Source of the DNA: Nitrospirota bacterium
GTDB taxonomy: Bacteria; Nitrospirota; Thermodesulfovibrionia; UBA6902; JAJYJJ01
Direction: 5' to 3'
DNA length: 64,000 nucleotides
Assembly (NCBI GenBank): GCA_021789595.1
Contig: JAJYJJ010000001.1
Location: forward strand, 62,001-126,000
The notes below the pieces were generated by a model. It had not been told where the DNA came from. It did not search any database and saw only the letters and a program-made list of their open reading frames with translations. A program made the translations under genes and the position numbers. The stretch's first letter is position 1; each line of letters begins with the position of its first letter. Shown here piece after piece: positions 50,095 to 59,459 of the stretch.

Positions 50095-51219
50095 ATGAAG
50101 CCAAAGGTATATCACATCTTGCCCCATTCAAAAACCTTTACCTATGAGTCAGGTCTTATGGGGAGATTTGAGGCTTTTCTAAAGGATTTTGATTTTTCAT
50201 CATATATACCAGAGAATGAACTTGTACCGCTGAAGATGCACCTTGGAAGCAGGGGTGCATTTAAGACCATAAGACCTCAGTTTGTAAGATTGGTTGTGGA
50301 TGCAGTAAAAAGGGTGCCGGCAAAACCCTTTGTAACCGATTCTGTAAGAATTTCTGCATATGATTATCTGGAGGTTGCAAAGAACGCAGGTTATACCCAT
50401 CTGACACTTGGTGCACCTGTTGTTATCGCCGATGGAATTTTTGGAAACGATTCTATAAAGGTTTATGCAGGTGAGACCATAGAAGAAATTGCTATTGCAT
50501 CTGCAATACATGATTCGAAGTCCATGGTGGTGCTTACCCATGTAAAGGGACATATTCAGGCTGTTCTTGGCGGTGCAATAAAGAACATCTCAATGGGCGG
50601 CGTTTCCTATGCCCCGCGGGGTGGGGACTGGCATCAGGGCCGTGGCAGGATGCATTTTTTGATGGGAGACATTATGCAGTGGGATGAGACAAAATGTATC
50701 CTGTGTTTTGACTGCATGAAGGTCTGTCCTGCTGAATGCATCACATTCCCTGATAATAAGTACACGGTAGACAAGGACAAATGCTGGCGCTGCGGCCGCT
50801 GTGCAAGGGTCTGCCCTGTTGAGGCTATCTCCGTTCCTGTTACCCATGAATTATTCATGCGGGCTGTGGCAGAGGGTGCAAAGGCAGTGCTGTCAACCTT
50901 TGAGCCGCACAGGATTGTCTATATAAGCTTTTTGCTGGAGATGCAGCCTGAATGCGACTGTATGCCCTTGGCTGATCCGCCTGTTGTCCAGGATCAGGGT
51001 ATTCTTATTTCAGATGACCCTGTAGCTATTGATTCTGCCACACTGGACATCCTGAGCAGGGTTAAACCGCTGCCTGATTCAAGGGCCAGTGATATAACCC
51101 AAAAAGAGGGATGGGATATCTTCAGCCTGCTTCACAAAAAAGACGCACGGCTGCAGGTGAAAGAGGCAGAAAGACTTGGTCTTGGAAGCAGCGATTATGA
51201 GTTAGAAGTGGTGGGATAA
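50095..51219 (+). CDS. DUF362 protein with two [4Fe-4S] clusters
   Basis: A 374-residue protein: an N-terminal DUF362 domain (VTDSVRISAYDYLEVAKNAG, VLTHVKGHIQAVLGGAIKNI) and, about residues 200-245, ferredoxin motifs CILCFDCMKVCPAECI and CWRCGRCARVCPVEAI. DUF362 ferredoxins occur in anaerobic and sulfur-metabolising bacteria; the function is unknown. A strong GGAGG precedes ATG 50095. The gene seems to be alone, with a decayed flavodoxin-like gene behind it. Confidence 0.85.
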   Translation: MKPKVYHILPHSKTFTYESGLMGRFEAFLKDFDFSSYIPENELVPLKMHLGSRGAFKTIRPQFVRLVVDAVKRVPAKPFVTDSVRISAYDYLEVAKNAGYTHLTLGAPVVIADGIFGNDSIKVYAGETIEEIAIASAIHDSKSMVVLTHVKGHIQAVLGGAIKNISMGGVSYAPRGGDWHQGRGRMHFLMGDIMQWDETKCILCFDCMKVCPAECITFPDNKYTVDKDKCWRCGRCARVCPVEAISVPVTHELFMRAVAEGAKAVLSTFEPHRIVYISFLLEMQPECDCMPLADPPVVQDQGILISDDPVAIDSATLDILSRVKPLPDSRASDITQKEGWDIFSLLHKKDARLQVKEAERLGLGSSDYELEVVG

Positions 51220-51246
51220 GGATAAGTAATAAGAAAGGAGGAAGAG

Positions 51247-51405
51247 ATGAAGGTATTGATTGTTTATTACAGCACCTTTGGGAATGTCTATAAGATGGCG
51301 AAATTGGTAGCAGAGGGGATTAAGCAGATATAGGGAGTAGAGGCGGTTATAAGAAGGGTTAAGAGTAAGCAAGTAAACATGGATGGAGCCGTGGAAATGG
51401 GATGA
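51247..51405 (+). pseudogene. Decayed WrbA-like flavodoxin fragment
   Basis: The frame begins MKVLIVYYSTFGNVYKMAKL then VAEGIKQI, a clear WrbA/flavodoxin N-terminus with the FMN phosphate loop STFGN, then a TAG stop. Continuing past the stop the frame reads GVEAVIRRVKSK, which still fits WrbA (VEGAEVxxxRVPE), and then runs out at 51405. The remaining 150 residues are gone. It has a good GGAGG site, so a short peptide might still be made. Confidence 0.75.
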
Positions 51406-51435
51406 AGACCGAGTGTTAGGTTTAAATGGGAAAAA

Positions 51436-51840
51436 ATGACGCTGAAAACACCGACTAAATATGCAGACATCGGCCTGTTGATTCTCCGTGTGGGCATAGG
51501 GATTATGTTTCTGTATCATGGTGCTCCAAAATTGTTTGGCGGGCCAGTGAAATGGGAGAAACTTGGTATGGCAATGTCATATGCTGGTATTCATTTTATG
51601 CCAGTAATATGGGGATTAATGGCTGCTATTTCGGAATTTTTCGGAGGCATTTGTCTCATCCTGGGTCTATTCTTCAGAGCTGTCTGTATACTGCTGGCAA
51701 TTACAATGGGTATTGCGGTTTCTATGCATCTTCAGAAGGGAGAGGGGTTAATGGTTGCCTCCCATGCCATTGAAGACGGGATTGTTTTCCTCGGTTTAAT
51801 CCTCATCGGCCCTGGCAGGTATAGCATCGACAAAAAGTGA
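51436..51840 (+). CDS. DoxX-family membrane protein
   Basis: A 134-residue membrane protein with four hydrophobic segments and the DoxX signature GLLILRVGIGIMFLYHGAPK then LFGGPVKWEKLG. DoxX proteins include the small subunit of thiosulfate:quinone oxidoreductase, but most are of unknown function. It stands alone between the WrbA remnant and the TPR gene. Confidence 0.85.
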   Translation: MTLKTPTKYADIGLLILRVGIGIMFLYHGAPKLFGGPVKWEKLGMAMSYAGIHFMPVIWGLMAAISEFFGGICLILGLFFRAVCILLAITMGIAVSMHLQKGEGLMVASHAIEDGIVFLGLILIGPGRYSIDKK

Positions 51841-51915
51841 GCCATACCGTTGTTGCAGCAATAGCAGCAATAATTGACAGTTGTCTTAAACTTATGATAC
51901 CGTTTATACTATAAA

Positions 51916-54240
51916 ATGCCTATAGACAAAGCATCTGTTATAAGAGAGGCCCAGAAATATACCTTAAGGGGCCAGATAGAAAAGGCTATTGCTGAGTGGC
52001 AAAAGCTTCTTGCAGAGGCCCATGATGGCAATGTCTACAATGTAATTGGCGACCTCTATCTCAAGAAGAATGCAAAGAAGGATGCTGTAGAGGCATTTCT
52101 GAAGGCAGCAGAGATTTTCAGGTCAGAGGGCTTTTATCTTAAGGCCATGGCCATCTACAAAAAGATCCTCAATATAAACCCCGCCGATGTGGATTCCCTA
52201 ATAGCACTTGCAGAATTAAACGCTGAAAAGGGACTGACAGGCAATGCCAATGAAAACTATCTGATCGCTGCTGAGATATCTATAAAGCAAGGGGCTATTG
52301 AGAGGGCACTTAATATATATCAAAGGATGTTGAAACTTTCACCATTAAATGTGCCTCTTAAGACAAGGATTGCAGAACTGTACAGGAGAATAGGGCTTGA
52401 CCATGAGGCCCTTGATGTATACCTGGAGATTGCCAGTAATTATATGGATAGCGGTGATTTTAATAACTCCAAGACATTCCTTGAGAAGGCCATTGCAATA
52501 AACCCCAGAAATCCAAAGATACTCCTCGGACTTAGCACTATATACCAGAAGACAGGTGATGAATCTAAGAGCCTCGAATATCTCGAGATGGCCAAGGATG
52601 CTGCGCCTGAGGATATTGAAATCCTTCTGAATTATAGCTCTATTTGTCTTGAAACAGGGAAGCTGGATGCGGCAGAGGATTCGCTGAATAAGGTTATTGC
52701 TGTTGAGCCCTATAACCTCAGGGCAAGAAGACTTTTGGGACGACTGTATCTTCAGAAAGGCAGGAAGGAGGATGCATGGGAGCATCTAATTCCTGTAATA
52801 GATAGCCTTGTTGAGGATGGACACCCTGATGAGGCAATTGGAATCTTGAAAGACCTTGAATCCTTTAATCCTGCCGAGGCCAAGAGGCGGCTGGTTACAA
52901 TATATAAATCGCTGAATAACTATGGCGAGGCAGAGGCTATATTAAGGGAGCTTGCAAAGATATATCTTGACCAGGGTATGCTAAAAGAATCCTTATATAC
53001 ATATAGAGAACTCCTTGAGATCTCACCTGATGACATAGATACCAGGGAAAAGATTAAGGACATTGAGGGTACAGTTGGGCATGAAATTGGTGTAAAAGAG
53101 GCTGTGGAAAAGCCTTCGGAAGATGCGCTCTTAGAGGTTGATGTATTCCTGAGGTATGGTCTTTTCAAAGATGCCCTAAAGGTTCTTGAATCCCTTAAGC
53201 AGAGAGAGCCAGAAAACATAGAGGTTCATATGAAGCTAAAAAACCTCTATATGGAGATGGGTGACAAGGAAAATGCTGTTGATGAATGTCTGATCCTTGC
53301 TGATATATATAATAGAGATGGCGATATTGAAAAACGGGACCAGGCCATTGAGGCGGCCTACAATATTGATCCAGAGGATCCAAGGCTTTTGGGAAAGACA
53401 TTGTTTGTCTCACCTGGTGTCAGGCCTATCGAAGCACCATCAGGCGCGGTATCTGAGGAAGAGATAGGGGCTGTTGATGTTGATGAGGAGATGGCTGAGG
53501 CAGACTTCTATGTTCAACAGGGGCTAACAGATGAGGCACTGAAGATATATAACAAAATCCTGTCCCTCCACCCCGGCATGGAAAATGTGAGGACAAAGAT
53601 TGAAGGCCTTATACCAAAGGAGGTGCATGAGGCAGAGAAAGAAAAGGCAGCAGAAGAGACAGGGAAGGAGGAGATAAGGCTCGAAGAGCTTATAGGAATG
53701 CCTGTTGAGGCAGAAGAGGTGTCGCCCTATGAGCCTACCATAGATAAGGAGCTTGAGGGCATCTTTGACGAGTTCAAGAAAGGCCTCGAAAAGGAACTAA
53801 AAGAGGAGGACTATGAAACCCATTATAACCTTGGGATAGCATACAAAGAAATGGGCCTTATAGATGATGCTATAAGAGAGTTTCAGGTTTCAAGCAAGGA
53901 TCCAGGCAGGATAATCCAGAACGCAAGCATGCTTGGAATGTGCTATATGGAGAAAGGGCTTTATCCATTGGCAGTCAATGAATTCTCAAGGGTCATTGAG
54001 CAGATGTCGCCGAGCAATGAGGGTTACATCGAAGTCAAATATGACCTTGCAGAGGCACATGAAAAAAATGGCAATATAAAAGATGCGCTGAGGCTTTATA
54101 TGGAGGTATATGGAAGTAATGCAAAATTCCGTGAGGTCTCGCAGAAAGTAGATACATTAAAGAGGCTTGTTCCTGAAGCAGAAGGCTCTATAACAGAGGA
54201 CAAGCAAAAGGTTAAAAAAGACAGGGTATCCTATATTTAG
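51916..54240 (+). CDS. Large TPR-repeat protein
   Basis: A 774-residue soluble protein made largely of tetratricopeptide repeats (for example VYNVIGDLYLKKNAKKDAVE, ALDVYLEIASNYMDSGDFNN, YNLGIAYKEMGLIDDAIREF), with an acidic low-complexity break around residues 500-620. No signal peptide. It ends nine bases before an ExeA-like ATPase gene, so the two probably act together, perhaps in envelope or pilus assembly. This is inference from the neighbour only. Confidence 0.85.
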   Translation: MPIDKASVIREAQKYTLRGQIEKAIAEWQKLLAEAHDGNVYNVIGDLYLKKNAKKDAVEAFLKAAEIFRSEGFYLKAMAIYKKILNINPADVDSLIALAELNAEKGLTGNANENYLIAAEISIKQGAIERALNIYQRMLKLSPLNVPLKTRIAELYRRIGLDHEALDVYLEIASNYMDSGDFNNSKTFLEKAIAINPRNPKILLGLSTIYQKTGDESKSLEYLEMAKDAAPEDIEILLNYSSICLETGKLDAAEDSLNKVIAVEPYNLRARRLLGRLYLQKGRKEDAWEHLIPVIDSLVEDGHPDEAIGILKDLESFNPAEAKRRLVTIYKSLNNYGEAEAILRELAKIYLDQGMLKESLYTYRELLEISPDDIDTREKIKDIEGTVGHEIGVKEAVEKPSEDALLEVDVFLRYGLFKDALKVLESLKQREPENIEVHMKLKNLYMEMGDKENAVDECLILADIYNRDGDIEKRDQAIEAAYNIDPEDPRLLGKTLFVSPGVRPIEAPSGAVSEEEIGAVDVDEEMAEADFYVQQGLTDEALKIYNKILSLHPGMENVRTKIEGLIPKEVHEAEKEKAAEETGKEEIRLEELIGMPVEAEEVSPYEPTIDKELEGIFDEFKKGLEKELKEEDYETHYNLGIAYKEMGLIDDAIREFQVSSKDPGRIIQNASMLGMCYMEKGLYPLAVNEFSRVIEQMSPSNEGYIEVKYDLAEAHEKNGNIKDALRLYMEVYGSNAKFREVSQKVDTLKRLVPEAEGSITEDKQKVKKDRVSYI

Positions 54241-54249
54241 AGATGAGAG

Positions 54250-55095
54250 ATGGACTATCTTGAATTTTACAATCTAAATGAACAGCCTTTTTCAAATGTG
54301 GTTGACAACAGGTTTTACTATAATACCGTCCAGCATTCAGAGGCGTTAATAAGGTTGAGGTATGCTGTTGATACGATGAAGGGACTTGCAGTTGTTGTCG
54401 GTGATATAGGCACAGGCAAGACTACCCTTGCAAGAAGGATGCTCGATGAGCTTGATGAGGCACATTATGAGGCAGCACTTCTTGTTATCCTGCATTCCTC
54501 TGTTAGCTCGGAGTGGCTGCTTAAAAAGGTTGCAATGCAGCTTGGTGTCAGGAATCTCAAGGAAAGCAAGGTGGATATACTTGGGGATCTGTATCAAAGA
54601 CTCGCTGCTATCCATGAAGGCGGCAAGAAGGTGGCGGTGCTCATAGATGAGGCACAGATGCTTCAGTCAAAAGAGATAATGGAAGAATTCAGAGGGCTGC
54701 TCAATATGGAGTCCCCTGATGGTAAACTTGTAACATTTGTATTTTTTGGTCTGCCTGAACTCGAAGGGCTGCTTGCGTTAGACGAACCCCTTAAACAGAG
54801 GGTGGCTGTAAAATACAGGCTCAAGGCATTGCAGGAAGATACTACAGGGGAATATATAAAACACAGGTTGAGGATAGCAGGCTCAGGGGATGGTATTTTC
54901 ACTGATACAGCTATACATGCTGTTCACAGGTATTCTAAGGGAATCCCAAGGCTGATTAATACCATATGTGACAATGCCCTTTTAGAGGGTTTTCTCCTGA
55001 AGAAAAAGATGGTAGATAAGGATGTTATAGAGGATGTTGCTGCTGACCTGAGCCTTGAAGATGAAAAGCCGCCTATCCGCAGATTTCAGGTATAG
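54250..55095 (+). CDS. ExeA/GspA-like AAA ATPase
   Basis: A 281-residue ATPase beginning DYLEFYNLNEQPFSNVVDNR, the standard start of ExeA-like proteins. Walker A is VVGDIGTGKTTLARRML, Walker B VAVLIDEAQML, followed by VFFGLPELEGLL and a C-terminal winged region (RYSKGIPRLINTICDNALL). ExeA helps assemble the type II secretin through peptidoglycan. The C-terminal peptidoglycan-binding domain of full ExeA is absent, as is any transmembrane segment. It is paired with the TPR gene. Confidence 0.88.
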   Translation: MDYLEFYNLNEQPFSNVVDNRFYYNTVQHSEALIRLRYAVDTMKGLAVVVGDIGTGKTTLARRMLDELDEAHYEAALLVILHSSVSSEWLLKKVAMQLGVRNLKESKVDILGDLYQRLAAIHEGGKKVAVLIDEAQMLQSKEIMEEFRGLLNMESPDGKLVTFVFFGLPELEGLLALDEPLKQRVAVKYRLKALQEDTTGEYIKHRLRIAGSGDGIFTDTAIHAVHRYSKGIPRLINTICDNALLEGFLLKKKMVDKDVIEDVAADLSLEDEKPPIRRFQV

Positions 55096-55097
55096 AG

Positions 55098-55772
55098 CTA
55101 AGATGGAAATAAGAAGTCTTTATCGTTAATGTTTGGCTTGAAGTCTATATGCCTAATATCAAGATAAACCTCATTTTTCTTATCAGCAATCTTCATAAGA
55201 GATGGGTACCAGATTTTTCCATTATTCCTTGGTTTTGAGTAGGATATATTTACCCTTTCTTTTCCGAGCAATAGTTCTTGTTTCAAAGGGAGTAGGGTCT
55301 TTCTATCAAGCCATATCTTTCTGTCCTTCGATGAGATAATGAAAGAGTCTTCATCTGTCTTTAGGCTTCCTCCCTCTATATCCCTCCACCATAGAAAGGC
55401 ATATATGATGCCATTTGAAAGCTCATCATATCTTTCTATATTCATGGGAGGATTGGTTGTTACAATCCCACTTCTGGATATTACATCCAGGATTATATTG
55501 CCAAATGCGTAAACCTTCAGATGAAGTAGGGGTGGTTCATGAAATACCCCTTCCTTAAGCAAGACCAAGCCCTCTCCCGTCATGCTTTGAGATATCTGCT
55601 TAAGGGTGATGGAGAAGGTGGCCTTTATAGCCCTGACATCACTATGCATGGCTGATATATCAGCAAGGGTGATGTGTTTGCCTGAGTATACCTCTGGAGG
55701 GGTAATCCTTGGGGCACAGGACACCACAAAGATAAGACTAAAAAAGAAGTATATCCAGTGCCTCTTCAACAT
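55098..55772 (-). CDS. Lipoprotein, DUF4292/LolB-like
   Basis: A protein of about 224 residues with a lipoprotein signal (HWIYFFFSLIFVVSCAPRI, lipobox VVSC) and a beta-rich domain with GEGLVLLKEGVFHEPPLLHL, as in LolA/LolB-fold and DUF4292 proteins. I prefer ATG 55772 to the TTG at 55799, because it gives a normal signal peptide. Either way it overlaps the 3' end of radA by more than 30 bases. It may handle lipids or lipoproteins at the outer membrane. Confidence 0.7.
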   Translation of the reverse strand: MLKRHWIYFFFSLIFVVSCAPRITPPEVYSGKHITLADISAMHSDVRAIKATFSITLKQISQSMTGEGLVLLKEGVFHEPPLLHLKVYAFGNIILDVISRSGIVTTNPPMNIERYDELSNGIIYAFLWWRDIEGGSLKTDEDSFIISSKDRKIWLDRKTLLPLKQELLLGKERVNISYSKPRNNGKIWYPSLMKIADKKNEVYLDIRHIDFKPNINDKDFLFPS

Positions 55773-57090
55773 CCTTTGCGCCGATAAGTTCAACTTCAAC
55801 TCTATGGTCTTCCTTCATCCTCTGTAGATTTCCAATGGGGATGATTCCCCTTTTGAAACCAAGATTTGATGCCTCTTTTACCCTTATATCAGCCTGTGCT
55901 ATTGCCCTCAACTCTCCGGAGAGCCCTATCTCTCCAAAGACAAATGTCCTGTGGTCAACAGGGATATTTTTTAGCGATGACGCTATTGTTGCTGCTATTG
56001 CCAGGTCTGTGGCAGGCTCATCTATTTTTATACCTCCAACAACATTGATAAAGACATCCATGTTGCCAAGATGCAGGCCGAGCCTTTTTTCCAGGACGGC
56101 AATAAGGAGATTTACCCTGTTATAATCCACGCCGAGTGCGGTTCTCCTTGGCATGCCAAAGCTTGTCGGCACGACAAGGGCCTGGATCTCAACCATCAGG
56201 GGCCTTGTGCCCTCTATGGTTGAAATTACAGCAGAGCCAGGAATCTTTTCAGGCCTTTCGGATAGGAACAATTCTGATGGATTTTCCACCCCCTTGAGGC
56301 CATTGTCTTGCATCTCAAAGACCCCTATCTCATTGGTTGAGCCAAATCTGTTTTTTACCGCCCTCAGTATGCGCAGTGGCTGGCCCTTTTCTCCTTCAAA
56401 ATAAAGCACAGTGTCAACTATGTGCTCCAGGATCCTTGGCCCTGCAATAGCCCCTTCTTTTGTTACATGGCCGATAATAAAGACAGGGCAGCCTGTCTTT
56501 TTTGCAAGGAACATGAGCTTTGTTGAGCAATCCCTTACCTGGCCGACAGAACCAGGTGCAGAGGGAAGCTCCTCAGTGTATATTGTCTGGATAGAGTCAA
56601 TAACCAATACCTTTGGTTTAAGCTCTGCAACAGATTTAAGTATCCCTTCAAGGGATGTCTCTGGAAGGATTATTATATCCCTGGATGTGACCGATAGCCT
56701 TTCTGCACGCATTTTTAACTGCTCAGGGGATTCCTCGGCTGAAACATATAACGCCTTCCCTACAGCCCTTGAAAGACCTTCTACTGCCTGTAAGAGAATG
56801 GTTGACTTCCCTATGCCTGGGTCTCCCCCTATCAATATTACTGAGCCAGGGACAACACCACCGCCGAGCACCCTGTCAAACTCTTTAATCTCGGTTGACT
56901 GCCTGATTCCTGATGTAGGGTTTATCTCCTCGAAGGATAGAGGCACTGCCCTCTCACGACCCTTTATTGTCTCAACTGCCCTCTCCTCTGAAAAACTATT
57001 CCATGCCCCGCAGTCAGGGCAGCGGCCAAGCCACTTAAGGGATGTATATCCACAACTCTGGCATTGAAATACTGTTTTTGTCTTAGCCAT
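55738..57090 (-). CDS. radA: DNA repair protein RadA/Sms
   Basis: A 450-residue RadA with an N-terminal zinc finger (CQSCGYTSLKWLGRCPDC), RecA-like core (Walker A GGDPGIGKST), the RadA-specific KNRFGSTNEIG motif and a C-terminal Lon-protease-like domain (VGGIKIDEPATDLAIAATIA). It drives branch migration in recombination. ATG 57090 is preferred to the TTG at 57099 because MAKTKTVFQCQSCG is the usual start and GAGG lies just upstream. Confidence 0.95.
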   Translation of the reverse strand: MAKTKTVFQCQSCGYTSLKWLGRCPDCGAWNSFSEERAVETIKGRERAVPLSFEEINPTSGIRQSTEIKEFDRVLGGGVVPGSVILIGGDPGIGKSTILLQAVEGLSRAVGKALYVSAEESPEQLKMRAERLSVTSRDIIILPETSLEGILKSVAELKPKVLVIDSIQTIYTEELPSAPGSVGQVRDCSTKLMFLAKKTGCPVFIIGHVTKEGAIAGPRILEHIVDTVLYFEGEKGQPLRILRAVKNRFGSTNEIGVFEMQDNGLKGVENPSELFLSERPEKIPGSAVISTIEGTRPLMVEIQALVVPTSFGMPRRTALGVDYNRVNLLIAVLEKRLGLHLGNMDVFINVVGGIKIDEPATDLAIAATIASSLKNIPVDHRTFVFGEIGLSGELRAIAQADIRVKEASNLGFKRGIIPIGNLQRMKEDHRVEVELIGAKDVEEALDILLF

Positions 57091-57124
57091 CAGCCTCAAG
57101 CTCTTTGATATTTTTTACGAGATT

Positions 57125-58144
57125 CTATGCCATCTCAATGAGTTTCTCTGCTATCTGGACGGCATTCAATGCCGCACCCTTCCTGAGGTTATCAGCAACT
57201 ATCCACATATTGATGCCATTTTCTATAGACTCGTCTTCCCTGATACGGCCAACATAGATCTCATCCTTGCCTGCAACATCAATGGCAAGAGGATATATAT
57301 TCTTCTCAGGCGCATCAAAGACGACTATTCCAGGGACTGTTGACAGCAATGCCCTTACCCCATTTGCAGAGATCTTCTTCTCTGTCTCTATATTCACGCT
57401 CTCTGAATGACACCTGAAAACAGGTACACGCACTGTTGTTGCAGTAACCCTTATAGAGCTGTCACCCATTATCTTTCTTGTCTCATTCGCCATCTTCATC
57501 TCTTCCTTTGTATAACCGTTGTCAAGGAACTTATCTATGTGAGGAAGGCAATTAAATGCTATCTGGTGCGGATAGACATTGCACTTTATCTCCCTGAAAT
57601 TGAGCAGATCAGATGTCTGCTGAAGGAGCTCGTCCATGGCCTTTTTACCTGTGCCAGAGACGGATTGAAATGTTGTAACAACTATCCGCTTTATCCTTGC
57701 TGTATCATGTATCGGTTTTAAAGCAACGACCATTTGTATTGTTGAGCAGTTTGGGTTTGCAATAATACCCTTGTGCCATTTCAGGTCATGGGGGTTTACC
57801 TCAGGCACAATTAGTGGAACCTCAGAGTCCATCCTCCACTGACTTGAATTATCAATAACTACGCATCCTGACCTGACAGCAACAGGTGCCCATATCTTTG
57901 ACCTCTCAGCGCCTGCTGAGAAAAGTGCAAGGTCAATGCCTTTAAATGAATCCTCATTCAGTGTCTCAACAGGGATCTCGCTTTCCTGAAACTCGACGGT
58001 TTTCCCCTCTGAACGCTCTGATGCAAAAAGCCGCAGCCTTTCAACTGGAAGCTCCCTATGCTCAAGCGTAAGTACCATCTCATTGCCCACAGCTCCTGTT
58101 GCACCAACGACCGCAACCACATATTTATCCTTTTTTCTTATCAT
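57125..58144 (-). CDS. asd: Aspartate-semialdehyde dehydrogenase
   Basis: A 339-residue enzyme making aspartate semialdehyde for lysine, methionine and threonine. The NADP site is VAVVGATGAVGNEM; the catalytic Cys lies in GIIANPNCSTIQMV; the substrate region includes RVPVFRCHSESVNIET with the catalytic His. I set the start at ATG 58144, five or six bases after GGAGGA, rather than the upstream in-frame ATG at 58159. It is 34 bases downstream of nothing on its own strand, so has its own promoter. Confidence 0.95.
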   Translation of the reverse strand: MIRKKDKYVVAVVGATGAVGNEMVLTLEHRELPVERLRLFASERSEGKTVEFQESEIPVETLNEDSFKGIDLALFSAGAERSKIWAPVAVRSGCVVIDNSSQWRMDSEVPLIVPEVNPHDLKWHKGIIANPNCSTIQMVVALKPIHDTARIKRIVVTTFQSVSGTGKKAMDELLQQTSDLLNFREIKCNVYPHQIAFNCLPHIDKFLDNGYTKEEMKMANETRKIMGDSSIRVTATTVRVPVFRCHSESVNIETEKKISANGVRALLSTVPGIVVFDAPEKNIYPLAIDVAGKDEIYVGRIREDESIENGINMWIVADNLRKGAALNAVQIAEKLIEMA

Positions 58145-58235
58145 TCTTCCTCCATACATTAAAAAAGCAATATTAAAGATTTAGTATATATCAGGAGACA
58201 TTGAAAATTCAAAGATGGAGGGCAATTCGATGTTT

Positions 58236-58265
58236 TTGACAAACATGTTTAAAATTATTTATAAT
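58236..58265 (+). promoter_or_regulatory. Sigma-70 promoter of the tRNA genes
   Basis: TTGACA (58236-58241), an 18-base spacer and TATAAT (58260-58265) give perfect consensus hexamers. Expected start is near 58272, about 12 bases before the tRNA-Gln gene. Confidence 0.8.
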
Positions 58266-58283
58266 GGCTTCACAGTTGATTTT

Positions 58284-58357
58284 TGGGGAGTCGTCCAGTG
58301 GCAGGACGGCAGACTCTGGATCTGCTTACAGGGGTTCGAATCCTCTCTCCCCAGCCA
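58284..58357 (+). tRNA. tRNA-Gln (CTG)
   Basis: The acceptor TGGGGAG pairs with CTCCCCA (58347-58353); the anticodon arm is GCAGA, loop CTCTGGA, TCTGC, giving anticodon CTG; the T arm has GGTTCGAATCC. The discriminator is G and CCA is encoded at 58355-58357. The cloverleaf folds without mismatch in the stems I checked. Confidence 0.95.
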
Positions 58358-58373
58358 ATAACGACAGTTATGA

Positions 58374-58437
58374 GTGATTAGTGATGAGTGGTTAGTATCT
58401 AAAATTTTTTTAAACATACTAACTATTCACATATCAC
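58374..58437. repeat. Imperfect palindrome between the tRNA genes
   Basis: GTGATTAGTGATGAGTGG... (58374-58397) is an imperfect inverted copy of 58417-58437 (TACTAACTATTCACATATCA...), with an AT-rich centre. It is of the same dispersed stuttering type as the elements at 38127 and in the comDE linker. It could act as a weak processing hairpin between the two tRNAs. Confidence 0.5.
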
Positions 58438-58447
58438 TGTTTTTAAC

Positions 58448-58523
58448 GGTCCCATCGTCTAGCGGCCCAGGACGCTGGCCTCTCACGCCGGAAACACGGG
58501 TTCGAAACCCGTTGGGACCGCCA
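58448..58523 (+). tRNA. tRNA-Glu (CTC)
   Basis: Acceptor GGTCCCA pairs with TGGGACC (58513-58519). The anticodon arm CTGGC, loop CTCTCAC, GCCGG gives anticodon CTC. The T arm is CGGGTTCGAAACCCG. Discriminator G and encoded CCA (58521-58523) follow. It lies 90 bases after tRNA-Gln and 11 bases before lgt, so the three may share a transcript. Confidence 0.95.
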
Positions 58524-58534
58524 GGATTAACGAG

Positions 58535-59317
58535 ATGATACCATATCCCAACATAAGCCCCTATATTATCCGGGTTGGAAAACTTGAGATAAGGTGGTAT
58601 GGCCTGATGTACCTCATTGGTTTTCTCCTATCATATCTACTTGTCAGATACCAGATAAAAAAAAGAAAACTATCTATAACAGAGGATACTGTAGAGCAGT
58701 TTTACTTTTATATCATATTGGGTCTAATTGCAGGTGCAAGGGTTGGATATATTATCTTCTATAATCTTGACTTCTATATCCGGAATCCCCTTGATATGTT
58801 TGCTGTATGGCATGGTGGAATGTCATTCCACGGCGGGCTTATCGGAGTTATAGTCGCTGCGATTATCTTCTCCAAGAGGTATAAACTTGACTTCTTTATG
58901 CTTTCTGACCTCGTTGTCGTAACTGCACCTGTTGGCCTCGGACTTGGCAGAATTGGTAATTTTATAAACGGTGAGCTTTACGGCAGGGTAACAACTGTTC
59001 CGTGGGCCATGGTTTTTCCATCTGGAGGCCCGTTACCCCGACATCCGTCACAACTCTATGAGTTTCTTTTAGAAGGTGTTCTGCTTTTCATAGTCCTGTG
59101 GCGCTTGAAGAATAGGGGGTTTAAGAGCGGTATTATCTCAGGTCTATTTTTGATATTATACGGTGTATTCAGGTTTATAGCAGAGTTCTTCAGGGAACCA
59201 GACCCCCAACTCGGTTTTGTCATCGGCCCGTTTACCATGGGGCAGATGCTCAGTTCGGTAATGGTCATCGGCGGGATTTTCCTCCTTTTAATCAGAAGCA
59301 GGCGTGTAACCAAATAG
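58535..59317 (+). CDS. lgt: Prolipoprotein diacylglyceryl transferase
   Basis: A 260-residue membrane enzyme that adds diacylglycerol to lipobox cysteines. The Lgt signatures are visible: AVWHGGMSFHGGLIGV and GRIGNFINGELYGR, with seven transmembrane segments and PRHPSQLYEFLLEG near residue 168. It supports the lipobox proteins elsewhere in the window. Start ATG 58535 fits the usual N-terminus (MIPYPNISPYIIRVGKLEIR). Confidence 0.95.
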   Translation: MIPYPNISPYIIRVGKLEIRWYGLMYLIGFLLSYLLVRYQIKKRKLSITEDTVEQFYFYIILGLIAGARVGYIIFYNLDFYIRNPLDMFAVWHGGMSFHGGLIGVIVAAIIFSKRYKLDFFMLSDLVVVTAPVGLGLGRIGNFINGELYGRVTTVPWAMVFPSGGPLPRHPSQLYEFLLEGVLLFIVLWRLKNRGFKSGIISGLFLILYGVFRFIAEFFREPDPQLGFVIGPFTMGQMLSSVMVIGGIFLLLIRSRRVTK

Positions 59318-59345
59318 CTTCAACAAGATGAAATAAATTTTATAC

Positions 59346-59374
59346 TTGACAAAATTTTTGATTCGTGATACAAA
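59346..59374 (+). promoter_or_regulatory. Candidate promoter of the cytochrome oxidase operon
   Basis: TTGACA (59346-59351), 17 bases, TACAAA (59369-59374): a perfect -35 and a moderate -10. It lies 85 bases before the coxC start, with GGGAGG just ahead of the ATG. Confidence 0.55.
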
Positions 59375-59459
59375 ATCAGATATAAATCATCTTAATAGTC
59401 TTATTTAGAAAATAGAGGGGCATCTGCCTCTGATAATTCGCATATCGGGAGGTAATGAC

